DNA from: CAZSNT01 sp964607765
GTDB lineage: Bacteria > Verrucomicrobiota > Lentisphaeria > Oligosphaerales > JABHEG01
DNA length: 64,000 bases
NCBI GenBank assembly: GCA_964607765.1
Contig: CAZSNT010000002.1
Location: 77,498-141,497, forward strand
Direction of reading: 5' to 3'
The number at the start of each line of letters is the position of its first letter. The stretch's first letter is position 1. Shown here piece by piece: positions 1 to 7,279 of the stretch. The position numbers and the translations under genes were made by a program. The notes below the pieces were generated by a model. It had not been told where the DNA came from, did no database searches, and saw nothing but the letters and a program-made list of their open reading frames with translations.

Positions 1-50
1 TTCTCTTCTTGTGCCCGGGTCCATCTGGACTCGGGCTCTCTTCGCGCCCC

Positions 51-365
51 TTAGCCAGAAGTCTGCTCGTCGTGGGACTCGGGGCCTGCCTGTGCGGTTG
101 GGCTGCCGGCTTCTCCTTCGCCGTTCTCGGTCAGTCTGACCGGTACGAGTGGCGTGTAGGTCGGCGGCTCCGGCACCGGGTCGTCGTGGCCACCTTCTGG
201 GCTTTGACTGTGCTGTGGGGGCTCCACCGGCCCGGATCGGACGGTCCACCGCCTGTTGCATATCTTGCACTTCCGCAACCGTGCAGGACCGTCTTTGTTG
301 TACCGATAGCCCTTGGCTGTGCTGGCATGGCTGTTGCAGTATGGACACTTGAAAGGTCGTCCCAT
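51..365 (-). CDS. Zinc-ribbon protein (InsA-like ribbon) with disordered tail
   Basis: About 104 residues. The N-terminal 40 residues hold a CPYC...CKIC pair of zinc knuckles followed by RRWTVRSG, like the zinc ribbon at the start of IS1-type InsA proteins and other small DNA-binding ribbons. The rest is Pro/Glu/Ser-rich and probably disordered. The start is the ATG at 365, preceded by a GAGGTGA ribosome site; an in-frame GTG at 383 would destroy the spacing. It is divergent from the zinc-ribbon gene at 483. No transposase catalytic domain is present, so I regard it as a small nucleic-acid-binding accessory protein. Function unknown. Confidence 0.6.
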   Translation of the reverse strand: MGRPFKCPYCNSHASTAKGYRYNKDGPARLRKCKICNRRWTVRSGPVEPPQHSQSPEGGHDDPVPEPPTYTPLVPVRLTENGEGEAGSPTAQAGPESHDEQTSG

Positions 366-450
366 GTTTATCACCTCGGTCACGGGGGTGGCGCGTGACC
401 TTTATATGCTTTTCGGTTTCGAGCGCTCCATCGGACAGTCGTGAACGGAA

Positions 451-458
451 CATTTATA
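451..458 (+). promoter_or_regulatory. TATA-like element upstream of the gene at 483
   Basis: TTTATAAG lies 25 bases before the ATG at 483 and may be a -10 element. No convincing -35 box is seen, and no Shine-Dalgarno site precedes that ATG, so a very short or absent leader is possible. Confidence 0.25.
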
Positions 459-482
459 AGCACCGTGTCCTTCGTGGACTCC

Positions 483-1253
483 ATGCAAGCCTGCCTACCC
501 CCCGCTGCCGAATGGCCGCGACCGAACCCGTTACTCGCACAGCTCCTGCCAGCGTTGACACGAATCGATCTGCTGCGAGAACGTGCTCGGGAGTTCTGCT
601 ACGCTGTCGCCCTGTTCCAGCGGAAATGCACTGACTGTGGCGCGGAGGAACTCACCATGCTGCGGGACAGCTGGTCTCAGTGCGCCGCATGCGGCAACGA
701 GTTCGATCCCACGCTCGCGTTTCAGAGGTGCACCACCTGCGACTCGCAACTGCAGCTGAGGATCAGCCGATACTGGTGCCCGCGTTGCCGTGTGCCGGTG
801 AAATCACAGTTCAGTCTGGACGGAAGCGCGTTCGACACCGAGTACTTCCGTGAGAAGATGGCTGAATCCAGACAGCGCCGGGAAGCACGAATCGAGGACG
901 TCAAAGACATGCTCGCCAACAGCCGCTCCGCCCCGTACGAACTCCAGGACGCACCGTCTCTGGACGATGTCCCCGGACTCGAAGTCGACCTCGACCGGTT
1001 CGTCGGCCAATCCGTCCCAATGGCTTTCTCTGGAAATGCGGACGCACCAGCCTTCGACCTGGACAGCTACCGCCAACACATTCGGGACTTGGCCGATGGC
1101 TGTATTGTCAACTTCGACGGGATCTCCACACTCATTTCCGATACGAAACTCGACCGGATATTCCGTTTCATTACTGTCGTCTTCATGGAGGGGGCCGGCG
1201 AAATCACGCTCGAACAAGACATCGACGGTCACATCACCGTGATCGGGACATAA
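483..1253 (+). CDS. Multi-zinc-ribbon hypothetical protein
   Basis: 256 residues from the ATG at 483; an in-frame GTG at 441 is an alternative, but it would put the TATA-like element inside the gene. Four CxxC knuckles are clear: CTDC and CAAC form one ribbon near residues 50-72, CTTC and CPRC a second near 83-101. An Arg/Glu-rich helix follows, then an acidic C-terminal half that may be a small alpha/beta domain. It leads a three-gene plus-strand set, with the next start 5 bases after its stop. Double ribbons of this kind often bind RNA, DNA or a protein partner. No family recognised. Confidence 0.6.
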   Translation: MQACLPPAAEWPRPNPLLAQLLPALTRIDLLRERAREFCYAVALFQRKCTDCGAEELTMLRDSWSQCAACGNEFDPTLAFQRCTTCDSQLQLRISRYWCPRCRVPVKSQFSLDGSAFDTEYFREKMAESRQRREARIEDVKDMLANSRSAPYELQDAPSLDDVPGLEVDLDRFVGQSVPMAFSGNADAPAFDLDSYRQHIRDLADGCIVNFDGISTLISDTKLDRIFRFITVVFMEGAGEITLEQDIDGHITVIGT

Positions 1254-1258
1254 TCAAG

Positions 1259-1627
1259 ATGAAACTCTCACAGAAAGACAAGGAATTCCTGGAACGGCTC
1301 AAGGACCTGATTGACGAGGATGCGCTCTGGATCGACGCGCGGCATGACGAACCGGGCCGGTTTGTGCTACGCCGAAACTACGGCGACCAGATCGAACGTC
1401 GGTTCCGCATGACACGGCAGGGCGTGCGCTGGCGATTCCACCGTCTCTTCAATGACATCTACGTGTCTGCCTACGAGACCATCCTGTTCATAGAGAAGCA
1501 GATCGGCTCGCAATACCGGGACGAGGCACTGTGGATAGCCCACGACCGATTCGTGGCACGGCAGCGGGCATTGGGCGAACTCGGCATGAAGGAGGCGAAT
1601 CCCTATCGTGGCAAGAACAAAGATTGA
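1259..1627 (+). CDS. Hypothetical charged helical protein
   Basis: 122 residues starting 5 bases after the preceding gene and overlapping the next by 20 bases, so translation is probably coupled. The sequence is rich in Arg, Asp, Glu and aromatic residues and is predicted to be mostly helical (KDKEFLERLKDLIDEDALW, then RFRMTRQGVRWRFHRLF). No catalytic motif, signal peptide or membrane segment is visible. The ribosome site is weak. The compact operon with a zinc-ribbon gene and a winged-helix-like gene suggests a role in nucleic-acid handling or regulation on the mobile element, but that is only context. Confidence 0.55.
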   Translation: MKLSQKDKEFLERLKDLIDEDALWIDARHDEPGRFVLRRNYGDQIERRFRMTRQGVRWRFHRLFNDIYVSAYETILFIEKQIGSQYRDEALWIAHDRFVARQRALGELGMKEANPYRGKNKD

Positions 1628-2024
1628 GCTGAACCCGGCATTCGTACGCCGCATCTCCGGTTTGGACGACATCGCCCGAATTCTCTTCCCAGACAACAAG
1701 AACCACCAACGCGCCTTCATCGCCATCTGGCTTGAGATCAAGTACGCCGATGGGCAGTTCCTGCCATCGTGCCGGAGTCTGCCGGGCAAATACGATGTCA
1801 CGCAGCGTACATTCGAGATCGTGCGCGCCAAGATGAAGAAGCTCGGTTTGATCCGTCGTGTGAGCCATTTCAGCCCGGAGTACGGCTACCGCGCTGGCTG
1901 GGTGTTTAGCGAGCGGTTCGGTCAGGCACTGTGGACCTTCAACAGGAGACTCAGAGACGCGACGACACGGCCCGCGACCCCGGTCGCTGCGCAGAAAGAC
2001 CATGATTCCCTGCGTTATGTCTGA
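1608..2024 (+). CDS. Putative winged-helix DNA-binding protein
   Basis: 138 residues from a GTG start, with AAGGAGG about 12 bases upstream inside the preceding gene. The central part (AFIAIWLEIKYADGQFLPSC, then KYDVTQRTFEIVRAKMKKLGLI) has the shape of a winged helix-turn-helix: a helix, a turn, a recognition-like helix starting near TQRTFE, then a two-strand wing ending YGYRAGWVF. This resembles replication-initiator or plasmid-regulator wHTH folds, but no specific family can be named. The last ten bases overlap the convergent gene ending at 2015. Confidence 0.5.
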   Translation: MARTKIELNPAFVRRISGLDDIARILFPDNKNHQRAFIAIWLEIKYADGQFLPSCRSLPGKYDVTQRTFEIVRAKMKKLGLIRRVSHFSPEYGYRAGWVFSERFGQALWTFNRRLRDATTRPATPVAAQKDHDSLRYV

Positions 2025-2593
2025 TCAGGAGGTCGCCTGGAACCGCCCGCAGGCAAGGGCAGCACCTCTATCTCCTCGCCCTCGATGGAGAACACATCTG
2101 CAACAACGCTGCGCAGCTTTGCTGCATAGTGCGTCATGCCATCTGACACGCAGAGACAGTGCCATTGACGGTCGGAGTTGAGAGACAGTGCACCGTTTCC
2201 GTCTTTCTGGATGCTGTCCACGTGAGAGACAAGCGGATCCTGGAGCGTGTAGAGCGGCCTATCTGCGAACGGCTGAAGCTCGCAGCACAAGCGGCCGAGA
2301 GTTGTTCCATCATCATCAGACATGCTGTCCAGCAGCAGAATAAGGAAGTCCGCCTGCTCGAGCACTTCCTCCGAGACTCCAGCCAGTTGAATGGGGACAA
2401 CGTCAACCGTCCGAGTCCCGAAGGTCGCGCGGTGAGGGATGGTGTGCAGCTTCCCGTCTTCCTGCCAAGGATACCGGACGTCCAGAGAGCCATATAGAGC
2501 CATCCCCGGACTTGAGGTCTGGCTGTCGCTCACACTACGCTGCCATGTTGCCGCCTTCCCATCCACGGTATTCTCCTTCTTGGGGTCCAACAT
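2015..2593 (-). CDS. Hypothetical protein at the end of the first conjugation operon
   Basis: 192 residues if it starts at the ATG at 2593 (MLDPKKEN); sequence further upstream looks non-coding, and a start at 2503 (MALYGSLD) is also possible. No known motif is seen. It has a beta-rich middle and a hydrophobic segment (ADFLILLLDSMSDDD) resembling the core strand of a small alpha/beta domain, with an acidic end (IEGEEIEVLPLP). It follows the E1-like gene by 271 bases on the same strand and may be the last gene of that operon. Function unknown. Confidence 0.45.
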   Translation of the reverse strand: MLDPKKENTVDGKAATWQRSVSDSQTSSPGMALYGSLDVRYPWQEDGKLHTIPHRATFGTRTVDVVPIQLAGVSEEVLEQADFLILLLDSMSDDDGTTLGRLCCELQPFADRPLYTLQDPLVSHVDSIQKDGNGALSLNSDRQWHCLCVSDGMTHYAAKLRSVVADVFSIEGEEIEVLPLPAGGSRRPPDQT

Positions 2594-2864
2594 TGCCCAA
2601 TCTGTCTGCTGCGTTCCGATTGTAAAGGGATCTGCCCTCCCATCTGAGCCGCAGTGTTGGGAGTTCACGCCTGTATGTTGTGCGTGTTCGCATACACGCA
2701 CGCAGGACAACCCACCTTGTCGGGCGCCAAATCGCCCATTTCGCGCGCTTTCCGGTGGATGATGCGTCCAAAGGGCGAAGCGCCCACCCGCTTTAACACC
2801 GGGGCTTTCGTGTTTCCGCCCTGGATGTGCCTATCTGTGCCCAAAAGGCCGGGAACTCGCGATG
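2594..2864. other. 271-bp gap between the E1-like gene and the next gene
   Basis: No supported gene. A short hairpin, GGGCG-AAG-CGCCC, lies near 2774-2786, but no T-run follows on either strand, so it is not a convincing terminator. Nothing else stands out. Confidence 0.4.
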
Positions 2865-3716
2865 TTAGTTGGGACCACAGATGGGGCAGTCAGGTCGCCG
2901 TTCGACAGTCAGGACGGTGCTGGGGGCCACGCCCGCAAGATGGACGTTGCGGTAGTTCCAGGCGCGCTGGCGGCTCATGATCAACGAGTCGAAGGCGTAC
3001 AGAGCCAGGCCGCTTACGGCCATCAGGATGTCCTTCACGGCCGGCGTTCGGCACGGGAAGCTCCGGTCTTCCATACAGCGGGGGAAGGCACATCCGAAAC
3101 AGGCCTGGCCCGGCTCCTGGACGAAGACATACCCGTTCTCGGCGACCAGGTCCACGGCAATGAAGATGACCGGAACACAGGTGGCCAGAAAGTGACGGGC
3201 GACCTCCACCCGACCGATCGTGTTGTCAATCCCGCAGATTGCGGCAGTAGCCGTCATGTCCATGCCGAGTGCAACAGCATCCTGAAAGCTCAAGGCATGC
3301 CCTTCGATGACCGTCCCGCAGGTCGCTTCACGCGCGAGATTGCGGGCCAGCGCGGTCGCTTTTGGCTGCCACACGTCTTCCCGGTAGAACTTCTGGCGGT
3401 TCAGGTTACTGAGCTCGACAACGTCGTGATCCAAGATCAACAGCTCGCCAATGCCCTTCCGCACCAGTGCTTCCCCAATGCCGCCGTTGATGCCACCGGC
3501 ACCAATCAGCAGGGCTCGGGCCTCCTCAATGGCTGACTGATCGAAGTGAGGGAGAATGCGCTGACGGTCGGTCACTGGTTGCTCGTCTGCGTTGGTGCCG
3601 TGCAGGCGCTCTGTGGCCAACCTTACGTAGTCGTGATCTGCTGAATGGCCGGCGCCGTGCAGTGGTCTCAGGTGGTACTCGTTGATAAACCGGGAATCTG
3701 TAGGTGTGGTCGTCAA
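2865..3716 (-). CDS. E1-like ThiF-family adenylyltransferase (cassette 1)
   Basis: 283 residues from a TTG start at 3716, chosen because AAGGAGG lies 9 bases upstream; there is no suitable ATG. The nucleotide-binding site is clear: LLIGAGGINGGIGEALVRKG at about residues 69-88, then the strand LLILDHDVVELSNLNRQ. E1-like enzymes adenylate the C-terminal Gly of a ubiquitin-like protein and pass it to a Cys. CFGC and a terminal CPIC form a zinc site, and the Cys of FPCRTPA is the likely catalytic one. The first 64 codons overlap the end of the JAB reading frame by 191 bases. In cassette 2 these domains are one protein, so a frameshifted JAB-E1 fusion cannot be excluded. The partner ubiquitin-like gene is at 5199-4963. 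Confidence 0.85.
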   Translation of the reverse strand: MTTTPTDSRFINEYHLRPLHGAGHSADHDYVRLATERLHGTNADEQPVTDRQRILPHFDQSAIEEARALLIGAGGINGGIGEALVRKGIGELLILDHDVVELSNLNRQKFYREDVWQPKATALARNLAREATCGTVIEGHALSFQDAVALGMDMTATAAICGIDNTIGRVEVARHFLATCVPVIFIAVDLVAENGYVFVQEPGQACFGCAFPRCMEDRSFPCRTPAVKDILMAVSGLALYAFDSLIMSRQRAWNYRNVHLAGVAPSTVLTVERRPDCPICGPN

Positions 3717-4377
3717 CTCGAATCGCCTCCTTACCGTGGATGATGACCTCGAAAGGTCGTGAGACTGTGAAGAAGCGCACCAGGCCATCGCGTGTGAAGA
3801 TCAACCCGATGGCGTTGGAGTCGGAGTTCTGGATCCGCCCCATCAAGTCGACGTCTACAGGCGACGGTCGTGTCGCATCGGGACCGCTCCCCGGGTGGCA
3901 ATGAATGACGGCATGCAGTTGGTAGCCCGCTTCGATCATGCGGATCAGCGCGCCGGCGGTGGACGCGGGCTTGCCGCTGGCCCGGACGAGCGACTGTTCG
4001 TCGTGCGCAAACCCGAAGATCGCAGTCAGGTAACGTCGGCGCCCATCCCTCACACCTGTGGCGTAGGCGGCGCGCTCGTTAGCAGTGGGAGTCAGGTACG
4101 CCAGCGCTCGGTTGAGGAAGAGCGTGTCGGCAATGAACACGGGGCTTGGCTCGGGTTTCTGCAGAACGTCGGCATAGCCAGTAATGAGGATCTGCCGCAT
4201 TCTGGCCAAATCCATCAACGATGTCGTGTGCCGGGTCGCTGCTGCTGTGTCACCGCATCGGAGGCACCGGGTGATGCTGCGCCTGGCACTGGCCTCCGAG
4301 CGATGGACGAGTTCCTGCAACCGAGCGAATTCCGGCGGAATGGGGTTCGGGAGTGCGGGAGTGGGTGTCTTCTTCAT
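3526..4377 (-). CDS. JAMM/JAB metalloprotease (cassette 1)
   Basis: 283 residues as read; the last 60 or so, which overlap the E1 gene in another frame, are Arg/Ser-rich and may not be folded. The JAMM zinc site is complete: Glu101 (ANERAAYATG), then H159-C-H161-P with Ser172 and Asp175 (HxH-x10-SxxD). Such proteases cleave isopeptide bonds or trim ubiquitin-like precursors, here probably the product of 5199-4963. The start ATG overlaps the preceding stop (ATGA), showing translational coupling. The N-terminal 100 residues include a helical part with Arg/Cys-rich character before the JAB core. Confidence 0.85.
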   Translation of the reverse strand: MKKTPTPALPNPIPPEFARLQELVHRSEASARRSITRCLRCGDTAAATRHTTSLMDLARMRQILITGYADVLQKPEPSPVFIADTLFLNRALAYLTPTANERAAYATGVRDGRRRYLTAIFGFAHDEQSLVRASGKPASTAGALIRMIEAGYQLHAVIHCHPGSGPDATRPSPVDVDLMGRIQNSDSNAIGLIFTRDGLVRFFTVSRPFEVIIHGKEAIRVDDHTYRFPVYQRVPPETTARRRPFSRSRLRKVGHRAPARHQRRRATSDRPSAHSPSLRSVSH

Positions 4378-4865
4378 TGACCTGAGACTTTCCGGAGAGC
4401 GCCTTCAACCCAGCGGATGCAATCCGAGAGATCCGGCTCCTCCCTTGTTACGTGGATGAAATACCAGTTGTCATCGCGCGGATAGAAGCAGTGCCAGCCC
4501 GGGTGCTGTCGTAACTGGGGCGGCGGATTCCTGATGAACGGTTCCACGCGCCCGCTGGCGCTGATCGTCGCACGACCGCTGAACTGACCGATCGGGGAGC
4601 GGAACAGCCCCACGAATTGGCCGCCCTGAAGGGACCATCCGCGCTGCACCCAATACGGCCGGACGTCGCGCTCGACGAGGGTTCGTGGGCGCCGAGCCCG
4701 TTGCGCAGCTTCGGCCATTATCCGCGCTCTGGCTACATCCGGTGGACACGGACGAACGGCCGTAACCCGGACTCGGGGCGTCACCAGTGTCGGATCGTCC
4801 GCTGCGATGTTGGGCGGGCGTTCGAGGGCAGGCGTGGCCGGTGTCGAGGTAGTCGCTATCTCCAT
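4374..4865 (-). CDS. E2-like (UBC/RWD-fold) candidate protein (cassette 1)
   Basis: 163 residues from the ATG at 4865, which has GGAGGAGG eight bases upstream; a longer reading to 4985 would overlap the ubiquitin-like gene and looks non-coding. The first 60 residues are Pro/Thr-rich. The remainder (YWVQRGWSLQGGQFVGLFR, then RNPPPQLRQHPGWHCF and DNWYFIHV) has the order expected of a prokaryotic E2-like fold: strands, an NPP turn, a His-Pro...Cys segment and two C-terminal helices. Cys of HPGWHCF would be the catalytic residue. Position between a ubiquitin-like gene and JAB/E1 genes supports the call, but the sequence is divergent and an RWD-like non-catalytic role is possible. Confidence 0.6.
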   Translation of the reverse strand: MEIATTSTPATPALERPPNIAADDPTLVTPRVRVTAVRPCPPDVARARIMAEAAQRARRPRTLVERDVRPYWVQRGWSLQGGQFVGLFRSPIGQFSGRATISASGRVEPFIRNPPPQLRQHPGWHCFYPRDDNWYFIHVTREEPDLSDCIRWVEGALRKVSGQ

Positions 4866-4962
4866 ATGTGTGTCCTCCTCCGTAGGCCGTTCAGACTCCG
4901 TGTCCCCGTTCGTCCGAGTTGCAGAGCGGCTGTGCCATGCGTTGCGCGTCCAGACAGGCGCG

Positions 4963-5199
4963 TCATCCGACGGTGACGTTCGCACTGGCGTACAGTTTGG
5001 CGCCGTCCTCTACCTGCTCGTAGACGTTGTCGTCCCCGGTGAACGGATCTGCCTGCTTCCCGTCAGTCAGATTGTACCCGTTGTCGGGCAGCCCGACCTG
5101 CTGCAGAATCTCGCGTGCAGTCGTGCCCGGCAGGATTGCCAGATCCTGGATGTTGCTCGCGTCGCCTTCGGCCTTCACGATCGAGATGTTCTTTTCCAT
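4963..5199 (-). CDS. Ubiquitin-like beta-grasp protein (cassette 1)
   Basis: 78 residues. The pattern is that of a beta-grasp ubiquitin-like fold: strand (NISIVKAEG), strand (DLAILPG), helix (TTAREILQQVGLP), turn and strand (GYNLTDGKQ), DNVYEQVEDGAKLYASANV, ending with Val-Gly at the very C-terminus. A terminal Gly is what an E1-like enzyme would adenylate, and E2-like, JAB and E1-like genes follow directly. There is only one terminal Gly rather than GG. AGGAG lies about 11 bases upstream. It is the likely modifier that the cassette attaches to a target; the target is unknown. Confidence 0.8.
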   Translation of the reverse strand: MEKNISIVKAEGDASNIQDLAILPGTTAREILQQVGLPDNGYNLTDGKQADPFTGDDNVYEQVEDGAKLYASANVTVG

Positions 5200-5301
5200 G
5201 GTACGTTGTGCTCCTGTGTATTTTGGTGCTTGGTGGGCAATTGCGATGTGTCGGATTCCAGGCGGCCTCCTTTCTGTTGAGGATGGTCCTCTATGCCGGG
5301 A

Positions 5302-5550
5302 TCACGAGAGTCCCAGAACAGCCTGAACGAGAAGAAGCAGGGCCAAGGCGACGGGGTGCGCCATGTCGGCGCCACTCCAGGACGGAGCCGCGCGTGATCG
5401 GACCCACATCAAGGGCGGAGCAGCACAACGCGAGACCCAATCTCGGACCCGAGGTGCGACACTGAACGACGTGGTCTCCAGCAACCAGTCGGCGATCAGC
5501 ACGATCACATAGAACTGTGCTGCCAGACGCAAGACGGTGATGAGAATCAT
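5302..5550 (-). CDS. Small YggT-like membrane protein
   Basis: 82 residues with two hydrophobic segments: residues 1-24 (MILITVLRLAAQFYVIVLIADWL) and the C-terminal 20 (HPVALALLLLVQAVLG). Between them is a short linker with the order Pro-hydrophobic-Arg seen in YGGT-family proteins (TM, then PxxxxRxxxP, then D-x-x-P-V-A-LLLL). GAGGAG precedes the ATG by nine bases. It lies inside the conjugation operon just upstream of the ubiquitin-like gene, so it may tether the system to the membrane or be its target. The family match is by eye only. Confidence 0.65.
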   Translation of the reverse strand: MILITVLRLAAQFYVIVLIADWLLETTSFSVAPRVRDWVSRCAAPPLMWVRSRAAPSWSGADMAHPVALALLLLVQAVLGLS

Positions 5551-5594
5551 CAGGCTTGTCTCCTCATTGGCTTCATGGATCCCCCCCTGTCTGA

Positions 5595-6347
5595 TCAGCG
5601 GGAGCGGACGTAGCAGCGAATCAAGTACTCGGCCGTCTGCTGCGAAATCACACCGTCGCGAACGGCCATGTCGATGATGGTGATGGCACGGTCGCGGGGC
5701 ATCGAGCGGATCTTCCTGGCGATCTTCCGGCGCATCGCCCCACCATCAGAGGCATACGCATCCTCGAGGATGTGCTCCCCCTGGTCTACAATGTCGCCAA
5801 TGTCCTCGTAGGTTCCGCCGAGCTCCGCCATCTCGAGCCGCGTCAGGGCGCGTTGTTGGCGGAATGAGAGTGGGCGCCGCTCCAAGTCGTAGACTTCAAC
5901 GGACACGTCGCCCTTCTGCAGCCTCTCGTTCAGCCGTCGTTCCTCAACGCGCAGTCGATCGACAGTCCGTTCTGCATGCTCGATCTCAGTCATCAGAGTT
6001 TGTATGCGGTGTTGGTAGACCTTCTCGGTGGTGAAGTCATTCGACATGGCGCTCTTGGCTCGCTGCCAGGCCTCGTAACGGTCACACAGGCAGCCGAGCT
6101 TGTAGGCGGCGTTCCAGATTCCCTTCTTCAGGGAGCCTGGGCAATCCAGCATGCTGGATTCGTCCTCCTCCTTCCCGGTGTCTGAGTACGGGTCATACTG
6201 GTTCCGCAGCTCCTCCGCGCGTTGCCGGGCGTCGGCGACCAGCGCCGTCATGTCCACAAGAGGCGATCCGGACTCGCGTTCAGGCTCAGCCTGCGCATCG
6301 TCCGCGTCATCGTCCCACCAGCCACCCCAACTGAACCAGTTACCCAT
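5595..6347 (-). CDS. Acidic coiled-coil protein, cassette-1 partner
   Basis: 250 residues. The N-terminus starts MGNWFSWGGWW and turns strongly acidic. The middle (about 120-155) is a coiled coil (TEIEHAERTVDRLRVEERRL). The C-terminus (SMPRDRAITIIDMAVRDGV then ISQQTAEYLIRCYV) is a small helical module that reappears at the end of the protein at 35370-36143 next to the other minus-strand conjugation cassette. The start overlaps the end of ssb by 8 bases, with AGGAG upstream. A cofactor, scaffold or substrate of the ubiquitin-like system is a reasonable inference; no family known to me. Confidence 0.65.
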   Translation of the reverse strand: MGNWFSWGGWWDDDADDAQAEPERESGSPLVDMTALVADARQRAEELRNQYDPYSDTGKEEDESSMLDCPGSLKKGIWNAAYKLGCLCDRYEAWQRAKSAMSNDFTTEKVYQHRIQTLMTEIEHAERTVDRLRVEERRLNERLQKGDVSVEVYDLERRPLSFRQQRALTRLEMAELGGTYEDIGDIVDQGEHILEDAYASDGGAMRRKIARKIRSMPRDRAITIIDMAVRDGVISQQTAEYLIRCYVRSR

Positions 6348-6726
6348 CGCCGGCTCCTGTGGCTTGCTCCTTGTCGTCAGCCTGGCCGTCCCCGTGGGGG
6401 GCTAGGATGTAGACTCGGTCGGCAACAACCTTGATGCGGCTGCGCGCCTGCCCCGTCTCCTGGTCTTGCCATTGATCCTGGCGTAGATACCCCTCAACGA
6501 CGATATGCGAGGCCACTTTGAGGTGGTCGATGCAATACTCGGCCATCCGGCCGAACACTTGGATGCCCACGGAAAGAGCTTCTACCGGGGGCTCTCCGTC
6601 GCGTCCTCTGGACGGGGAGTTGAGGGTGATTTGCATCGCGCAGATGACTCCGCCATCACGTGTCTCCCGGCTCTCCGGGTTCCCGGTAAGGGATCCTGCG
6701 ATGCACACGCTATTTGCCTGGACCAT
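6340..6726 (-). CDS. ssb: Single-stranded DNA-binding protein, second copy
   Basis: 128 residues with an OB-fold SSB core: start VQANSVCIAGSLTGNPESRE, central IQVFGRMAEYCIDHLKVASHIVVEGYLRQDQW. It lacks the long acidic tail of housekeeping SSBs that recruits partners through an Asp-Asp-Ile-Pro-Phe type tip; instead it ends with a short Asp/Gly-rich stretch. It is clearly a paralogue of the ssb directly upstream (same EGRLRQDRW/EGYLRQDQW and ETGQARSRIK blocks), so the pair arose by tandem duplication. GAGGAAG precedes the start. SSBs on mobile elements protect replication or transfer intermediates, and some act within defence systems. Confidence 0.85.
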   Translation of the reverse strand: MVQANSVCIAGSLTGNPESRETRDGGVICAMQITLNSPSRGRDGEPPVEALSVGIQVFGRMAEYCIDHLKVASHIVVEGYLRQDQWQDQETGQARSRIKVVADRVYILAPHGDGQADDKEQATGAGDG

Positions 6727-6755
6727 TGTTACGCTTCCTCAATCAGAGCGGGAAC

Positions 6756-6866
6756 CTATTTCCTCCGTAGTTCAGCGGGGCTTTGCCCTACCTCGCTGAT
6801 CAGCTGCGTCGTGTCCGGAAGAGGCGAGTCGGACTCGCGCTCAGACTCAACCTGCGCATCGCCGGC
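6756..6866 (-). pseudogene. Truncated duplicate of the acidic coiled-coil gene's 5' end
   Basis: On the minus strand, right after the first ssb, about 35 codons read GDAQVESERESDSPLPDTTQ and then SPAELRRK before a stop at 6756-6758. This matches residues 16-50 of the acidic protein at 6347-5595 (DDAQAEPERESGSPLVDMTA ... AEELRNQ). It lacks the W-rich start. It shows that ssb and the beginning of its downstream neighbour were duplicated together, and that one copy of the neighbour was then cut short. Confidence 0.7.
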
Positions 6867-7238
6867 TCACATGGTTCGGGCCTTGTCGTCAGCCCGGCTG
6901 TTCCCGTGGCGATCGAGGAAATGCACCCGGTCGGCAACGGCCTTGATGCGGCTGCGCGCCTGCCCAGTCTCCTTGTCTTTCCACCTATCTTGGCGCAAGC
7001 GGCCCTCGATCAGCACGGCCGATCCCTTCCCGAGATGCTCCATGCACGGTGTCGCCTGGGCACCGAAAACGTCGACATCCAGGAAGCACGTCTCCTCCGT
7101 TCTCTCACCATCGCGGCCCTTGAAATGCCGATTGACCGCCACCCGCATCAGGCAGATGGCGCTGCCCGACTTTGTCTTCCGGCTTGTGGGATCCTGGACC
7201 AGATTCCCTGCAAGCATGACACTGTTCAGTTCCACCAT
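6867..7238 (-). CDS. ssb: Single-stranded DNA-binding protein, first copy
   Basis: 123 residues, OB-fold SSB: VELNSVMLAGNLVQDPTSRK at the start, VDVFGAQATPCMEHLGKGSA and EGRLRQDRWKDKETGQARSR in the middle, the usual order for the family. The C-terminus is short and basic/acidic (RADDKARTM) with no canonical interaction tip. GAGGAGA precedes the ATG. It lies between the repeat protein gene and the second ssb on the same strand. It likely binds single-stranded DNA during element replication or in step with the neighbouring system. Confidence 0.88.
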   Translation of the reverse strand: MVELNSVMLAGNLVQDPTSRKTKSGSAICLMRVAVNRHFKGRDGERTEETCFLDVDVFGAQATPCMEHLGKGSAVLIEGRLRQDRWKDKETGQARSRIKAVADRVHFLDRHGNSRADDKARTM

Positions 7239-7279
7239 GATTGCTGTCTCCTCTACCTACAGTTGCTTTTTGCAGTCGG

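Noticed and set aside
451..458. Archaeal origin suggested by TATA-like boxes
   Set aside because: Sigma-54 promoters, a sigma-54 activator, Shine-Dalgarno starts and secreted bacterial-type proteins point to a bacterium; the boxes are likely chance or -10 elements.
2594..2710. N-terminal extension of the hypothetical gene ending at 2015
   Set aside because: The extension has no protein-like pattern; a start at 2593 is more credible.
2774..2786. Hairpin as terminator
   Set aside because: Only five base pairs and no T-run on either strand.
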